A DNA stretch of 64,000 nucleotides. It comes from a bacterium. GTDB lineage: Bacteria; Cyanobacteriota; Sericytochromatia; S15B-MN24; UBA4093. Shown here piece by piece: positions 17,441-28,365 of this stretch. The position numbers were made by a program, and so were the translations under genes. The first letter of the stretch is position 1. The number at the start of each line of letters is the position of its first letter. The stretch spans positions 649,660 to 713,659 of the forward strand of contig JAGIBK010000002.1 in the NCBI GenBank assembly GCA_017744355.1. The letters are read 5' to 3'. A model generated the notes under the pieces. It made no database searches, was not told where the DNA came from, and saw nothing but the letters and a program-made list of their open reading frames with translations.

Positions 17441-18199
17441 CTAGACCCCTCGGATTGGAGCGGCTTCGAGCTTTTGCGCGAGGGCCTCTTCGTAGGGCGT
17501 GAGGGGGCCGGCTTGCAATTCGATCCCGAAGGCGCGGGCAAACCCTTCGACCAGCGCCTGGCGCACGGCCTTCGCGTCGATGGCCGCGTCACTCAGGGCC
17601 GAAAGACTCGCCATCCCCTTGGGCGGCGTGCCCGAGACCAAGAGGGGCGCGATCGCATCAGCCTCCTGGGTCAGCATGAGGGTCCCGTGCTGGAGGAAGC
17701 TCCCCTGCCGGCGCACCTGGGCGCTGCCGACCACCTTGAGGCCGCTCGCCGTGAGGTCTGCCTTGGTGGAGGTGGCGAAACAGGCGCTCGTGTTCCCGTT
17801 GCTGCGAACGCCGGGCGTCAGCTCGGCGTCGAGCCCCAGGGTCTGAAGCGACGCGATGAGGGCCTTGGCGATCAAGCAGTACGAGTCGGCCACGCTCTCA
17901 GGGAAGCCCTCGGCTCCCGAGGCCACCACCGCGTAGGTGAGATCGCCCACCCCGTGCAGCACCGCCCGGCCGCCGGTGGGGCGCCGGACCACTTCGACCC
18001 CGCGCGCGGCGCAGGCGTCGAATGCCACGTCGCTCGCTTTCTGGGCGTAGCCCAGCGACAGGGTCGGAGTGGCCCAGTCGTAGAGGCGCAGGGTGGGGGG
18101 AGCCTCGCCAGCGCGGTAGGCCTCGAGGATCGCCTCGTCCACGGCCATGTTCCGCGCGCCCGAGGCCGCTTCGTCGAGCAAGAGCCGCCAGTGTCGCAT
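17441..18199 (-). CDS. Lipoate-protein ligase / octanoyltransferase family protein
   Basis: A 252-aa protein of the BPL/LPL catalytic family. It shows 'RRPTGGRAVLHGVGDLTYAV', the Arg-Arg-x-x-Gly-Gly-Arg-x-V-x-H signature, and 'GLKVVGSAQVR' with the catalytic Lys. It attaches lipoyl or octanoyl groups to lipoyl domains such as GcvH, which is encoded about 9 kb downstream. Ligase (LplA) and octanoyltransferase (LipM) cannot be told apart here; a Cys in 'NTSACFATSTKADL' is compatible with LipM-like chemistry. The ATG at 18199 lacks a clear ribosome site; a GTG two codons earlier is possible. Confidence 0.87.
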   Translation of the reverse strand: MRHWRLLLDEAASGARNMAVDEAILEAYRAGEAPPTLRLYDWATPTLSLGYAQKASDVAFDACAARGVEVVRRPTGGRAVLHGVGDLTYAVVASGAEGFPESVADSYCLIAKALIASLQTLGLDAELTPGVRSNGNTSACFATSTKADLTASGLKVVGSAQVRRQGSFLQHGTLMLTQEADAIAPLLVSGTPPKGMASLSALSDAAIDAKAVRQALVEGFARAFGIELQAGPLTPYEEALAQKLEAAPIRGV

Positions 18200-18337
18200 G
18201 TTCACGAGTCTAGCCGAGGGGGCCAATCCCCGCAAGCACGCCCCGCCGGGACTAGCAAGCGGAGCCCATGTCGCTTACAATGGAGAGCCGGCGGCTACGC
18301 CCCGCCGCCCCCCGATACGACCCCCCGAGGAGCTCCA

Positions 18338-19198
18338 ATGCCAGCGCGCAAGGCCGTTGAAGGCCAGGCGAAGACCAACGCCTACTCCGACATCGATCTC
18401 AACAACTGGAAGGACTACCCCGAGGTCGAGACGGGGAGCCTGTGGCTCTTCTCCAAGCGCGACAAGGGCGAGACCCACGTCGGGGACTACCACGGCAACT
18501 TCATTCCCCAGCTCCCCCAGCAGCTGCTCAAGCGCTACACCAAGCAGGGGGAGGTCGTCCTGGACCTCTTCAACGGCATGGGCACCACCTTGATCGAGTG
18601 CCGCCGCATGGGGCGCCACGGCATCGGGGTCGAGCTCTTGGGCCACGTGGCCGAGGCGGCCGAGGCGCGGATCCAGGGGGCGCAGAATCCTGACGGCGTC
18701 GAGACGCAGGTTCTGGTCGGTGACTCGGCAGCAGCCAGCACGGTCGATAGGGTCCGCGAGGCGCTTACCCGCTTCGACAAGAAGCACGCGGACCTTGCGA
18801 TCCTGCACCCGCCCTACGGGGACATCATCTCCTTCTCGAACGGCGAGCGCCCTGAGGACCTCTCCAACGTCGAGACCGACGACGAGTTCATCGCGCGCTT
18901 CGAGCCGGTGATCGCGAACGCCTTCGAGCTGCTTGCGCCAGGGCGCTTCATGGCGCTCGTGATCGGCGACAAGTACGCGGGCGGTCAGTGGGTGCCCCTC
19001 GGCTTCATGTGCATGCAGGCGGCGATGAAGGTGGGCTTCACCCTCAAGAGCATCGTCGTCAAGGACATCAACGGCAACGAGAAGGGCAAGGGCAAGAACG
19101 GAAACCTCTGGCGTTACCGCGCGCTCGCCCAGGGCTACTACGTTTTCAAGCACGAGTACGTCTTCATCTTTCAGAAGCCAAAGCGACGCGGCAAGTAG
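18338..19198 (+). CDS. Orphan DNA methyltransferase (N4/N6 amino type)
   Basis: A 286-aa protein. The start follows CCGAGGAGCTCCA. The SAM-binding motif is 'VLDLFNGMGTTLIE' (about 70-83) and the catalytic motif IV reads 'ILHPPYGD', with His replacing the usual Asp/Asn/Ser of (D/N/S)PP(Y/F/W). Motif I precedes IV, as in the beta-class of amino methyltransferases. No restriction endonuclease is adjacent, so it is probably a solitary regulatory or protective enzyme; an RNA target is possible. A -10-like TACAAT lies at 18276-18281. Confidence 0.8.
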   Translation: MPARKAVEGQAKTNAYSDIDLNNWKDYPEVETGSLWLFSKRDKGETHVGDYHGNFIPQLPQQLLKRYTKQGEVVLDLFNGMGTTLIECRRMGRHGIGVELLGHVAEAAEARIQGAQNPDGVETQVLVGDSAAASTVDRVREALTRFDKKHADLAILHPPYGDIISFSNGERPEDLSNVETDDEFIARFEPVIANAFELLAPGRFMALVIGDKYAGGQWVPLGFMCMQAAMKVGFTLKSIVVKDINGNEKGKGKNGNLWRYRALAQGYYVFKHEYVFIFQKPKRRGK

Positions 19199-19233
19199 CG
19201 ACGAGGGCGGGGGAATTTCCCCCGCCCTCGTCG
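19199..19233. terminator. Bidirectional terminator
   Basis: A 15-bp perfect stem, CGACGAGGGCGGGGG / CCCCCGCCCTCGTCG, with loop AATTT, between convergent genes. T-tracts are short on both sides. Confidence 0.75.
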
Positions 19234-19245
19234 TTCGAACTCGCC

Positions 19246-20457
19246 TTACAGGTTGAGGGCCTGCAGGTGCAGCAGCTTGTTGTTGTTGAACGGGTCGCGC
19301 ATGGTGATGCCCAGGATGCCGCCGCCGCTGCTGTTGTCCAGGTAAAGGGTGACCGTGGGAACGTGGTTGGGCGGGGCGTTGTCCGCCAAGAAGTAGAAGC
19401 GGGTCGAGGCGATGCCGCTGGGGAAGGCCGATCCGAAGAAGGTCTCGGGCCCTTGGGTCTCGGGATCGATGAATCGGAAGACCGAGGGGCTGGAGGCGAT
19501 CGGGTAGAAGTTCGAGATCGCCTTGAGACGCCGGATGGGGTCGGCGCCGCCGCCGATCTTCTCGAAGTAGAGGTTCATGACGGCGCCCTGGTTGCCGAAG
19601 CGCACGATGAGGGTCTCGCCCAGGGGGTTGAAGGGGTCGCTGGTGATCCACTGGATGTCGTTGTTGGGCCCAAGCCATTCCTCGGTGCCCGGGGTGCCGC
19701 TCAGGTTCGTCCTGAAGGCGGTGTAGGTGCGGTTGTTGGAGGCGTTGAGCCCGGCGTTGCGCATGTCCAGGCTCGTCTCGTCGTCGAAGGCGCCGGCGAA
19801 GTTGATGAGGTTGGTCAAGGGGGCCGAGACGCCGGCTTGCTCGGAAATCCGGGCGGTGCTGGTCGGGGTGCTGGTCAGGTTCTCGTCGTGGGTGATCAGG
19901 TTGCCCGAGTTAGCGTTGATGCCCTCGGTGATGCCGCCGCCGGGGAGGACCGCGTGGGTGTCCTCAAGCTGGACGGTGGCGGACCTGAGCAGCATCGTCC
20001 CCGAGGTGATGTTGTAGGGGCCGAAGGTGTCCGCGCCGCCGCTCGCGTTCACGACCTGGCCGCCGGTGTCGCGGGCCAGGATGAGCAGCTCGTAGCTGCC
20101 GGGCTGGAGGCGATCGAAGCAGATCCGCGCGGAGCTGGAGTTCGCGGGGTTCACGAAGACGGTGAACGTGTTGCTGATCGGGTGGGGGCCGTTGTCGAGG
20201 CGGTGGATCCGGACCTCGTACTTGTCGACGTCTTCCTTGAAGGCCTGGATCTGGCGGCCCTTGGAGGGGGCGTTGTTGGCCAGGTCCATGACGATGCGGC
20301 CGCCGTCGGGCGCGTTGAAGTCGATCACCTGCGTGTCTTGCCCCAGGCTCTGGCGGGCATCGGGCAGCGAGGACGGGGTCTGGAGCGGAGCCTTGGCGCA
20401 CGCCGTGAGGGCCAAGGTACCTGCGGTCAACCCCAAGAGCAACATTCTGATGGTCAT
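19246..20457 (-). CDS. Unrecognised exported lipoprotein
   Basis: A 403-aa protein. The ATG follows GAGGAGAACCGC. The lipoprotein signal ends 'LALTAC' (Cys20). The mature protein looks all-beta. It has an early Ig- or carbohydrate-binding-like region ('YEVRIHRLDNG', 'GSYELLILARDTGG') and a C-terminal half rich in Asn, Gly and Phe. No family is recognised. It is monocistronic and faces a methyltransferase gene across a terminator. Confidence 0.8.
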   Translation of the reverse strand: MTIRMLLLGLTAGTLALTACAKAPLQTPSSLPDARQSLGQDTQVIDFNAPDGGRIVMDLANNAPSKGRQIQAFKEDVDKYEVRIHRLDNGPHPISNTFTVFVNPANSSSARICFDRLQPGSYELLILARDTGGQVVNASGGADTFGPYNITSGTMLLRSATVQLEDTHAVLPGGGITEGINANSGNLITHDENLTSTPTSTARISEQAGVSAPLTNLINFAGAFDDETSLDMRNAGLNASNNRTYTAFRTNLSGTPGTEEWLGPNNDIQWITSDPFNPLGETLIVRFGNQGAVMNLYFEKIGGGADPIRRLKAISNFYPIASSPSVFRFIDPETQGPETFFGSAFPSGIASTRFYFLADNAPPNHVPTVTLYLDNSSGGGILGITMRDPFNNNKLLHLQALNL

Positions 20458-20695
20458 GCGGTTCTCCTCTGCTGGTGTGAATCGAGAATGTAGGGGATGG
20501 GTTTTGTTCTCGATCGGGTCGATGGGGAAGACGATACTCGGATGCAAGCGAGCAACCGAGAGTTGATTCGAATGAAGAACTTCACTCAAGATTCACAGCG
20601 CTCGGCGCTTTTGCGCTTGGATAGTGGCCAGCGCTTGGGACCAAACGCTATAATCGAGGCCACACGCACGACATGGGGAGAAAGGGAGCGAACGG
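20458..20695. other. Intergenic region with a -10 element
   Basis: No gene is seen here. A perfect TATAAT (20649-20654) sits 41 bp before the MerR-like start, without a clear -35 (best candidate TGGCCA, 20625-20630). The leader contains GGGAGAAAGGGAG near the start codon. The other end must hold the minus-strand lipoprotein promoter, which I cannot place. Confidence 0.5.
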
Positions 20696-21352
20696 ATGAG
20701 TTATTCGATGGCTGAGGCCGCCAAGAAGCTTGGGGTCTCCGTCTCGCTGATTCGCCGCTACGAGCGAGAGTTCGACCTCCAGTTCGCGCGCACCGAGCAG
20801 GGGCGTTGCCTGCTCACCGACCAGGACCTCGCGAACCTCAAGATCATCCGGGCCTACCGCCAGCAGAATCTGCCCCTGGAAGCGATCAAGGCTATCCTCA
20901 GCCGGACGGCCGTGGTGGAGGCTGCGACCGAGAGCACGGGCCCCGACATCCGCGAGGTGATCAAGGCCCTGGTCGCCCGCCAAGACGAGCTGGAGGCCGT
21001 GGTCAAGGCGCAGGGCCTCGCCCTGGAGCAACTGACCCAGGAGAACCACCGCCTCCTCGGTGCGAACCAGGACCTGGTCTTGCGCCTGGAGGCCCCCGGC
21101 GATCATCGTCTCGTTCAGCGCCTCGAAACGCTGGAGGAGCGCGCCCGCGCCGCCGAAGAGAGCCTCGACGCCGAGACCAAGGACGAGATGATCCGCAAGC
21201 TGCAGCGCCGCCTCTTGGACCTCGAGGCCGCGGTCGCCACCGAGATCAGCACGCACGATGATGACGGCGAGGGGATCCTAGAGGAGCTCGCGAAGGCCAT
21301 CCAGGCTCAGGGAGCCGCTCCGCGCAAGAAGTGGTGGCAATTTTGGGGGTAG
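20696..21352 (+). CDS. MerR-like regulator with long coiled coil and Trp-rich tail
   Basis: A 218-aa protein. Residues 1-70 form a MerR-type winged helix ('YSMAEAAKKLGVSVSLIRRY', 'LANLKIIRAYRQQNLPLEAI'). The rest is a long charged coiled coil (about 85-200) ending in 'KKWWQFWG'. Such proteins bind DNA through the head and dimerise or attach elsewhere through the coil. The aromatic C-terminus is unusual and may contact a membrane or a partner. A TATAAT lies just upstream. Confidence 0.82.
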   Translation: MSYSMAEAAKKLGVSVSLIRRYEREFDLQFARTEQGRCLLTDQDLANLKIIRAYRQQNLPLEAIKAILSRTAVVEAATESTGPDIREVIKALVARQDELEAVVKAQGLALEQLTQENHRLLGANQDLVLRLEAPGDHRLVQRLETLEERARAAEESLDAETKDEMIRKLQRRLLDLEAAVATEISTHDDDGEGILEELAKAIQAQGAAPRKKWWQFWG

Positions 21353-21406
21353 GCCCCCAATCTTCACCGTCTCTTTACGACTAGCATGCGTTCACGATGG
21401 GTATAT

Positions 21407-21425
21407 GTTAACGGTCGTTAACCGT
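21407..21425. promoter_or_regulatory. Operator-like TTAAC repeat
   Basis: TTAACGGT (21408-21415) and TTAACCGT (21418-21425) are direct repeats at 10-bp spacing, and also form the inverted pair ACGGT-N5-ACCGT. The site is 27 bp before the cNMP-binding gene. The same words occur at 42079-42149. Confidence 0.5.
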
Positions 21426-21451
21426 ATGCCGCTCCCACCGGAGGATTCAAC

Positions 21452-22132
21452 GTGAGTGACCTGCTGCCCTTCGAGGCCGGATCCGAGGCTCGACCCGCCC
21501 CCGAGTCTCATCCGCCCGCTCCCGAGGCCCACGATGTCTCCTCGGCCCTTCACGCCATGAAGCAGCGCCTGGCCTCCACCCGCCAGGCCCAGGCGGCCGC
21601 TCCCGAGAGCCCCTACGTGAAGGTCCAGGAGGTCGAGCAGGCCGAGGCGATCGCCGACGCCCGCCCCAAAACGGCCAAGCCGCCCGAGGTCTGGGAGTAT
21701 CGGACGGGGCAATCGGTCTTCCGCGAGGGTGAGCTGACCTACGAACTCTTCATGCTGATGGAGGGGGCCGTCGACATCATGGTGGGCAACGACAAGGTCG
21801 CAAGCCTTGATGCTTCCTTCGCCGCGGGGGCCTACCTGGGCGAGATCGGGTCGTTGCTTCGGACTCCGCGCACAGCGACCGTCAAGGCGACCGCGCCCTG
21901 CAAGTTCCTCGTCTTCCCCGACGCGCGCCGCCTCTTCGAAGAGGATCCCGAGTTCGGTATCAAGCTCTCGGTCACCCTCGCTCAGCGCCTTTCTCAGTCC
22001 AACGAGCGGATGGATCTGGTCATGCGGGCCCTCTACCGGGCCAAGGTCAAGGACGAGGTCATCGACGCGGTCAAGGGCGCCTTCCAGGGTAAAGAGTCGA
22101 CGTACGTCGGCAAGAAGGGCTGGTTCTCCTAA
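21452..22132 (+). CDS. Cyclic-nucleotide-binding domain protein
   Basis: A 226-aa protein. The GTG start follows CCGGAGGATTCAAC. After a disordered Pro/Glu/Ala-rich N-terminus (about 1-70), a cNMP-binding beta-roll is visible: 'FREGELTYELFMLMEGAVDI', 'AGAYLGEIGSLL' and 'RTATVKATAPCKFLVF'. The phosphate-binding 'GEIGSL..TPRTATV' resembles CRP-type modules. The C-terminus is a short helical tail, without a recognisable helix-turn-helix, so it is more likely a sensor or scaffold than a CRP-type regulator. Upstream lies the TTAAC operator-like repeat. Confidence 0.8.
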   Translation: MSDLLPFEAGSEARPAPESHPPAPEAHDVSSALHAMKQRLASTRQAQAAAPESPYVKVQEVEQAEAIADARPKTAKPPEVWEYRTGQSVFREGELTYELFMLMEGAVDIMVGNDKVASLDASFAAGAYLGEIGSLLRTPRTATVKATAPCKFLVFPDARRLFEEDPEFGIKLSVTLAQRLSQSNERMDLVMRALYRAKVKDEVIDAVKGAFQGKESTYVGKKGWFS

Positions 22133-22152
22133 GCGCGGGACACCCTCGGCCC

Positions 22153-23781
22153 ATGCACCCGATTCGCACCTGGCCGTCGCCTCGACACTGCCTGAAAATC
22201 CTGCTCGTCGCCGTGGTCTTCTTCCTGACGGGCAAGCTCGGCCTGCTGCTTGCGGCCGTCAGCTTCGACACGGTTGCGACCATCTGGCCGCCGAGCGGGT
22301 TCGCCCTCTGGGCCGTGCTGCTCGGCGGCAGCGGCATGTGGCAAGGGGTCTTCCTCGGCTCCTTGGTGCTCAACCTCTTGCGGCTGCCCTGGTACGCCGC
22401 GCTGGGGGTGGCCGCTACCTCGACCCTCGCCGCCATCCTGAGCGCGCGCTGGCTGCGCCACAAAGGCTTCGACGATCGCCTCTCGCGGATGCGGGACGTC
22501 TTCATGCTGGCCGGGGTGGTCGCTTTCCTCAACCCGACCTTCGCCGGGACCCTCGGGGTGCTGTGCAACGTGTGGGGTGCGGTGGTCCCCTGGGACCGCT
22601 ACGGGGCGGCCTGGTGGATGTGGTGGGTCGGCGACCTGATGGGGATCCTGATCGTCGCGCCCCTGCTCTTGACGTGGCGCCCGGCGCCGCTCCCCGCTTG
22701 GCGTTCATGGCGCGTCATCGAGGTCGTCGCGCTCACCTTCTCGCTGATTGTGGTCGGGGTGCTGGTCTTCGGATCCGAGCTCAGCGTCGCGCGGCTCGCC
22801 TACCCCTACACCTATCTCCTCTTCCCGCTACTCATCTGGAGCGCGGTGCGCTTTGGGCCCCGGGGGGCGGCAGGCGCGAGCTTTCTGGTGTCGGTGCTCG
22901 CGATCGCCGGCACCGCCCAGGGCGGCGGACCCTTCGTGCGCGAGACCCTCTCGCACAGCCTGCTCTTCTTGCAGGTCTTCATTGGCCTTCAGGCGATGAC
23001 GGCCCTCTTGCTCGCGGGCGCCATCAGCGAGCTGAGGCTTGCGACCGCCGAGATCGCGCGTCGTAACGCCGAGCTGGAGCAGGCCAAGGAACTCGATCGC
23101 CTCAAGAACAACTTCGTCAACGCCGTCTCCCACGAGATCCGTACCCCACTGACCTCGATCATGGGCTACGCGGAGTTCTTGGAAGACGAGCTGGGCGGCC
23201 CGCTCACCCAGGACCAGCGGGAGTTCGTGCACCAACTCAGCCAGGGCGCCAAGCGTCTCGAATACCTGGTCAGCGACCTGCTGGACTTCGCCCGGATCGA
23301 GGCGGGGACCTTCCACGTCCGGATCGTTCCCAGCGACTTCTCGATCAAGCTCGCCGAGATCCTCGAGAGTCTCAGGCCTCAGGCCGAGGCGGCGCGCCTC
23401 ACGATCAAAGCCGAGATGCCGCCGAACCCTCTGCCCATCGCCATGGACGCCGAGCGGATCGGCCAGGTGCTGACCAACCTCCTGCACAACGCCATCAAGT
23501 TCACGCCCCCCGAGGGCGACATCCGGGTCAAGGTCCAGGCGCAGGATGAGGCCCTGGTCTGTGAGGTGAGCGACACCGGCATCGGGATCGCCGCCCAGGA
23601 CCTGCCACGCCTCTTCCAGCGCTTCATGCAGCTCGAGAACGGGGTCAAGCGCGGGGTGGGCACCGGGCTCGGCCTCAACATCTCCAAGACCATCGTCGAG
23701 GCCCACGGCGGGACGATCGGCGTGCGGAGCGAAGAAGGGGCAGGGAGCACCTTCTGGTTCTCCCTGCCCCTCTCGTCGTGA
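22153..23781 (+). CDS. MASE1-domain sensor histidine kinase
   Basis: A 542-aa protein. The N-terminal 290 residues form about eight membrane helices of the MASE1 type ('ATIWPPSGFALWAVLLGG', 'WWMWWVGDLMGILIVAPLLL'). The kinase core has the H box 'VSHEIRTPLTSIMGYAEFLE', the N box 'LLHNAIKFTPPEG', G1 'DTGIGI' and G2 'GTGLGLNISKTIVEAHGG'. No response regulator is adjacent. The gene lies 20 bp after the cNMP protein, probably in the same transcript; its ATG lacks a good ribosome site. The kinase core is very similar to that of the protein at 54055. Confidence 0.9.
   Translation: MHPIRTWPSPRHCLKILLVAVVFFLTGKLGLLLAAVSFDTVATIWPPSGFALWAVLLGGSGMWQGVFLGSLVLNLLRLPWYAALGVAATSTLAAILSARWLRHKGFDDRLSRMRDVFMLAGVVAFLNPTFAGTLGVLCNVWGAVVPWDRYGAAWWMWWVGDLMGILIVAPLLLTWRPAPLPAWRSWRVIEVVALTFSLIVVGVLVFGSELSVARLAYPYTYLLFPLLIWSAVRFGPRGAAGASFLVSVLAIAGTAQGGGPFVRETLSHSLLFLQVFIGLQAMTALLLAGAISELRLATAEIARRNAELEQAKELDRLKNNFVNAVSHEIRTPLTSIMGYAEFLEDELGGPLTQDQREFVHQLSQGAKRLEYLVSDLLDFARIEAGTFHVRIVPSDFSIKLAEILESLRPQAEAARLTIKAEMPPNPLPIAMDAERIGQVLTNLLHNAIKFTPPEGDIRVKVQAQDEALVCEVSDTGIGIAAQDLPRLFQRFMQLENGVKRGVGTGLGLNISKTIVEAHGGTIGVRSEEGAGSTFWFSLPLSS
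23737..23770 (-). terminator. Terminator of the glycine cleavage operon, inside the kinase 3' end
   Basis: An 11-bp stem, GGGGCAGGGAG / CTCCCTGCCCC, with a 12-base loop, followed on the minus strand by TTCTTC. It overlaps the last codons of the convergent kinase gene. Confidence 0.5.
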
Positions 23782-23791
23782 GGTTATTTCG

Positions 23792-25234
23792 TTAACACGT
23801 CCAGCACAGGTTCGGCTTGCGCGCGGCCGTCACCTCGTCCACCTTGCCGATGGGCGCGGTGTGCGGGGCGCCGGTCACCAAGTCGGGCTGGCTCTCGACC
23901 TCCTGGGCGATGGCGCGCATGGCCTGGATGAACTGGTCGAGGGTGGCCTTGGACTCGGTGTCGGTCGGCTCGATCATCATCGCCTCGTGGACGATGAGGG
24001 GGAAGTAGACCGTCGGCGGGTGGAAGCCGTAGTCGATGAGGCGCTTGGCCATGGCCATGGTGTTGGCACCCTGGGCCTTCTGGCGATCGCCCGAGAGCAC
24101 GAACTCGTGCATGCAGGGCTGGGTGTGGGGCAGGTCGAAGAGGTCCTTGATCCCCGCGCGCACGTAGTTGGCGTTGAGCACCGCATCCCGGCTCGCCTGG
24201 GTCAAGCCGTCGCGGCCCATGGTCATGATGTAGGTGTAGGCCCGCACCAGGACGCCGAAGTTGCCGAAGAAGGCGCGCACCCGCCCGATGGACTCGGGCC
24301 GGTCGAAGCTCAGGAAGTACTGGCCGTCTGCGAACTCCACGGTGGGGGTGGGCAGGTAGGGCACTAATCGCTTGGCGACCGCCACCGGGCCCGCACCCGG
24401 ACCGCCGCCGCCGTGGGGCGTCGACATGGTCTTGTGGAGGTTGAGGTGCATGACGTCGAAGCCCATATCACCCGGGCGCACAGCGCCCATGATGGCGTTG
24501 AGGTTGGCGCCGTCGTAGTAGAGCAGGGCGCCGGTCTCATGGACCACTTGGGCGATCTCGAGGATGTCCTCCTCGAAGAGGCCGAGGGTATTGGGGTTGG
24601 TCATCATGAGGGCGGCGACGTCCGGGCCCAGGTGGGCCTTGAGGTCGGCCACGTCCACCAGGCCCCGGTCGTTGGAGGCGATCGAGACCACCTCGTAGCC
24701 CGCCAGCGCCGCGGTCGCGGGGTTGGTGCCGTGAGCCGAGTCGGGCACCAGGACCTTGGTGCGCTTCTCGCCGCGGGCCTCGTGGTAGGCCCGGATCATC
24801 ATGATGCCGGTGAACTCGCCGTGCGCGCCCGCCGCCGGCTGGAGGCAGACCCGATCCATGCCCGTCAGGTTGGCGAGCATCTTCTCAAGGTCGTACAGGA
24901 GCTTGAGGGCCCCCTGGGTCGTCTCGGTCGGCTGGTAGGGGTGGAGCCCCGAGAAGCCGTCGAGCCGGGCGGCCAGCTCGTTGACCTTGGGGTTGTACTT
25001 CATGGTGCACGAGCCCAAGGGGTAGAAGTTGGTGTCGATCGAGTAGTTGAGCTGCGAGAGGCGGTTGAAGTGCCGCATGACGTCGAGCTCGGTGACTTCG
25101 GGCAGGCCTGGCGCCTCCTGGCGGATCATGCCCGCGGGGAGGAGCTCGGCGAGGGGCTTCTCGGCGACGCCGGACGCGGGCAGCTTGGCCTCGCGGTGGC
25201 CTGGCGTGCTCTTTTCAAAGATGAGCGCTTCCAT
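23792..25234 (-). CDS. gcvPB: Glycine dehydrogenase (decarboxylating) subunit 2
   Basis: A 480-aa protein, the PLP-binding half of the two-subunit P protein. The lysine that binds PLP is in '[19 protein letters not shown]'; '[14 protein letters not shown]' and '[16 protein letters not shown]' are also family signatures. With GcvPA it decarboxylates glycine and passes the aminomethyl group to the lipoyl arm of GcvH. The ATG follows AAGAGGAACC and lies 16 bp after gcvPA. It is the last gene of the operon gcvT-gcvH-gcvPA-gcvPB. It ends in 'NLCWTC', as is typical. Confidence 0.97.
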   Translation of the reverse strand: MEALIFEKSTPGHREAKLPASGVAEKPLAELLPAGMIRQEAPGLPEVTELDVMRHFNRLSQLNYSIDTNFYPLGSCTMKYNPKVNELAARLDGFSGLHPYQPTETTQGALKLLYDLEKMLANLTGMDRVCLQPAAGAHGEFTGIMMIRAYHEARGEKRTKVLVPDSAHGTNPATAALAGYEVVSIASNDRGLVDVADLKAHLGPDVAALMMTNPNTLGLFEEDILEIAQVVHETGALLYYDGANLNAIMGAVRPGDMGFDVMHLNLHKTMSTPHGGGGPGAGPVAVAKRLVPYLPTPTVEFADGQYFLSFDRPESIGRVRAFFGNFGVLVRAYTYIMTMGRDGLTQASRDAVLNANYVRAGIKDLFDLPHTQPCMHEFVLSGDRQKAQGANTMAMAKRLIDYGFHPPTVYFPLIVHEAMMIEPTDTESKATLDQFIQAMRAIAQEVESQPDLVTGAPHTAPIGKVDEVTAARKPNLCWTC

Positions 25235-25250
25235 GGTTCCTCTTTTGAAT

Positions 25251-26621
<1,371 letters not shown>

Positions 26622-26624
26622 GGC

Positions 26625-27002
26625 TTACGCTCCGATCAGGGCTTGGTATTGCTCCGGGTTGAGGGCGTCGGCGGCGTCCTCGAGGTTCGCGGGCTGGAGT
26701 TTGATGATCCAGCCTTCGCCGAAACTGTCCTCGTTGATCATGGACGGCTCGTCGTTGAGGCTCTCGTTGATGGCCACGACGGTGCCGCCGATGGGGCTGT
26801 AGAGGTCCGAGACGGCCTTGACCGACTCGATCACGCCGAAGGATTCGCCCTTCTTGAGGACGCGGCCCACTTCGGGCAGCTCCACGAAGACGACGTCGCC
26901 GAGCTGATCGGCGGCGAAGTTGGTGATGCCGATGGTCGCCTCGTCGCCCGAGAAGCGGACGTACTCGTGGGATTTGGTGTACTTGAGATCCTGCGGGATC
27001 AT
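26625..27002 (-). CDS. gcvH: Glycine cleavage system H protein
   Basis: A 125-aa protein, the usual length. The lipoylated lysine is Lys62 in 'GVIESVKAVSDLYSP'. It shuttles the aminomethyl group between the P and T proteins. The ATG follows AGGAGG with an 11-base spacer. The lipoate ligase at 17441-18199 is the likely modifying enzyme. Confidence 0.97.
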   Translation of the reverse strand: MIPQDLKYTKSHEYVRFSGDEATIGITNFAADQLGDVVFVELPEVGRVLKKGESFGVIESVKAVSDLYSPIGGTVVAINESLNDEPSMINEDSFGEGWIIKLQPANLEDAADALNPEQYQALIGA

Positions 27003-27088
27003 GGTGTGATGAATCCTCCTGACGCGGGGCGAACCCCTGGCGGTGATGGCCGCGCAGCCGGCGCGGCCTGGCGGGATGAGAGACGCTG

Positions 27089-28198
<1,110 letters not shown>

Positions 28199-28269
28199 TC
28201 GGCGACACCTGGCTTTCTGAGTGGGGCGACGAGCGACGCGACGGCTCAACACGGAGCGATCGCGACCTT

Positions 28270-28298
28270 ATTATACCGAAGGATGACGCAGGTGGCGA
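28270..28298 (-). promoter_or_regulatory. Putative promoter of the gcv operon
   Basis: On the minus strand a perfect TATAAT (plus 28270-28275) is preceded at 17 bp by TCGCCA. The leader to the gcvT ATG is about 65 bases. Confidence 0.5.
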
Positions 28299-28310
28299 TT
28301 CATCGGCCAC

Positions 28311-28351
28311 AAGCCGAGGCCGGACGCCCATAGGACGTCCGGCCTCGGCTT
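28311..28351 (-). terminator. Terminator-like hairpin after the GH1 gene
   Basis: A 16-bp perfect stem, AAGCCGAGGCCGGACG / CGTCCGGCCTCGGCTT, with a 9-base loop, 15 bp after the glycosidase stop. The T-tract is missing, so termination may be inefficient. Confidence 0.6.
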
Positions 28352-28365
28352 GAAGAATCGGGGGG

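Noticed and set aside
28199..28270. Glycine riboswitch upstream of gcvT
   Set aside because: The leader from the predicted start point is only about 65 bases and does not show the conserved glycine aptamer cores.
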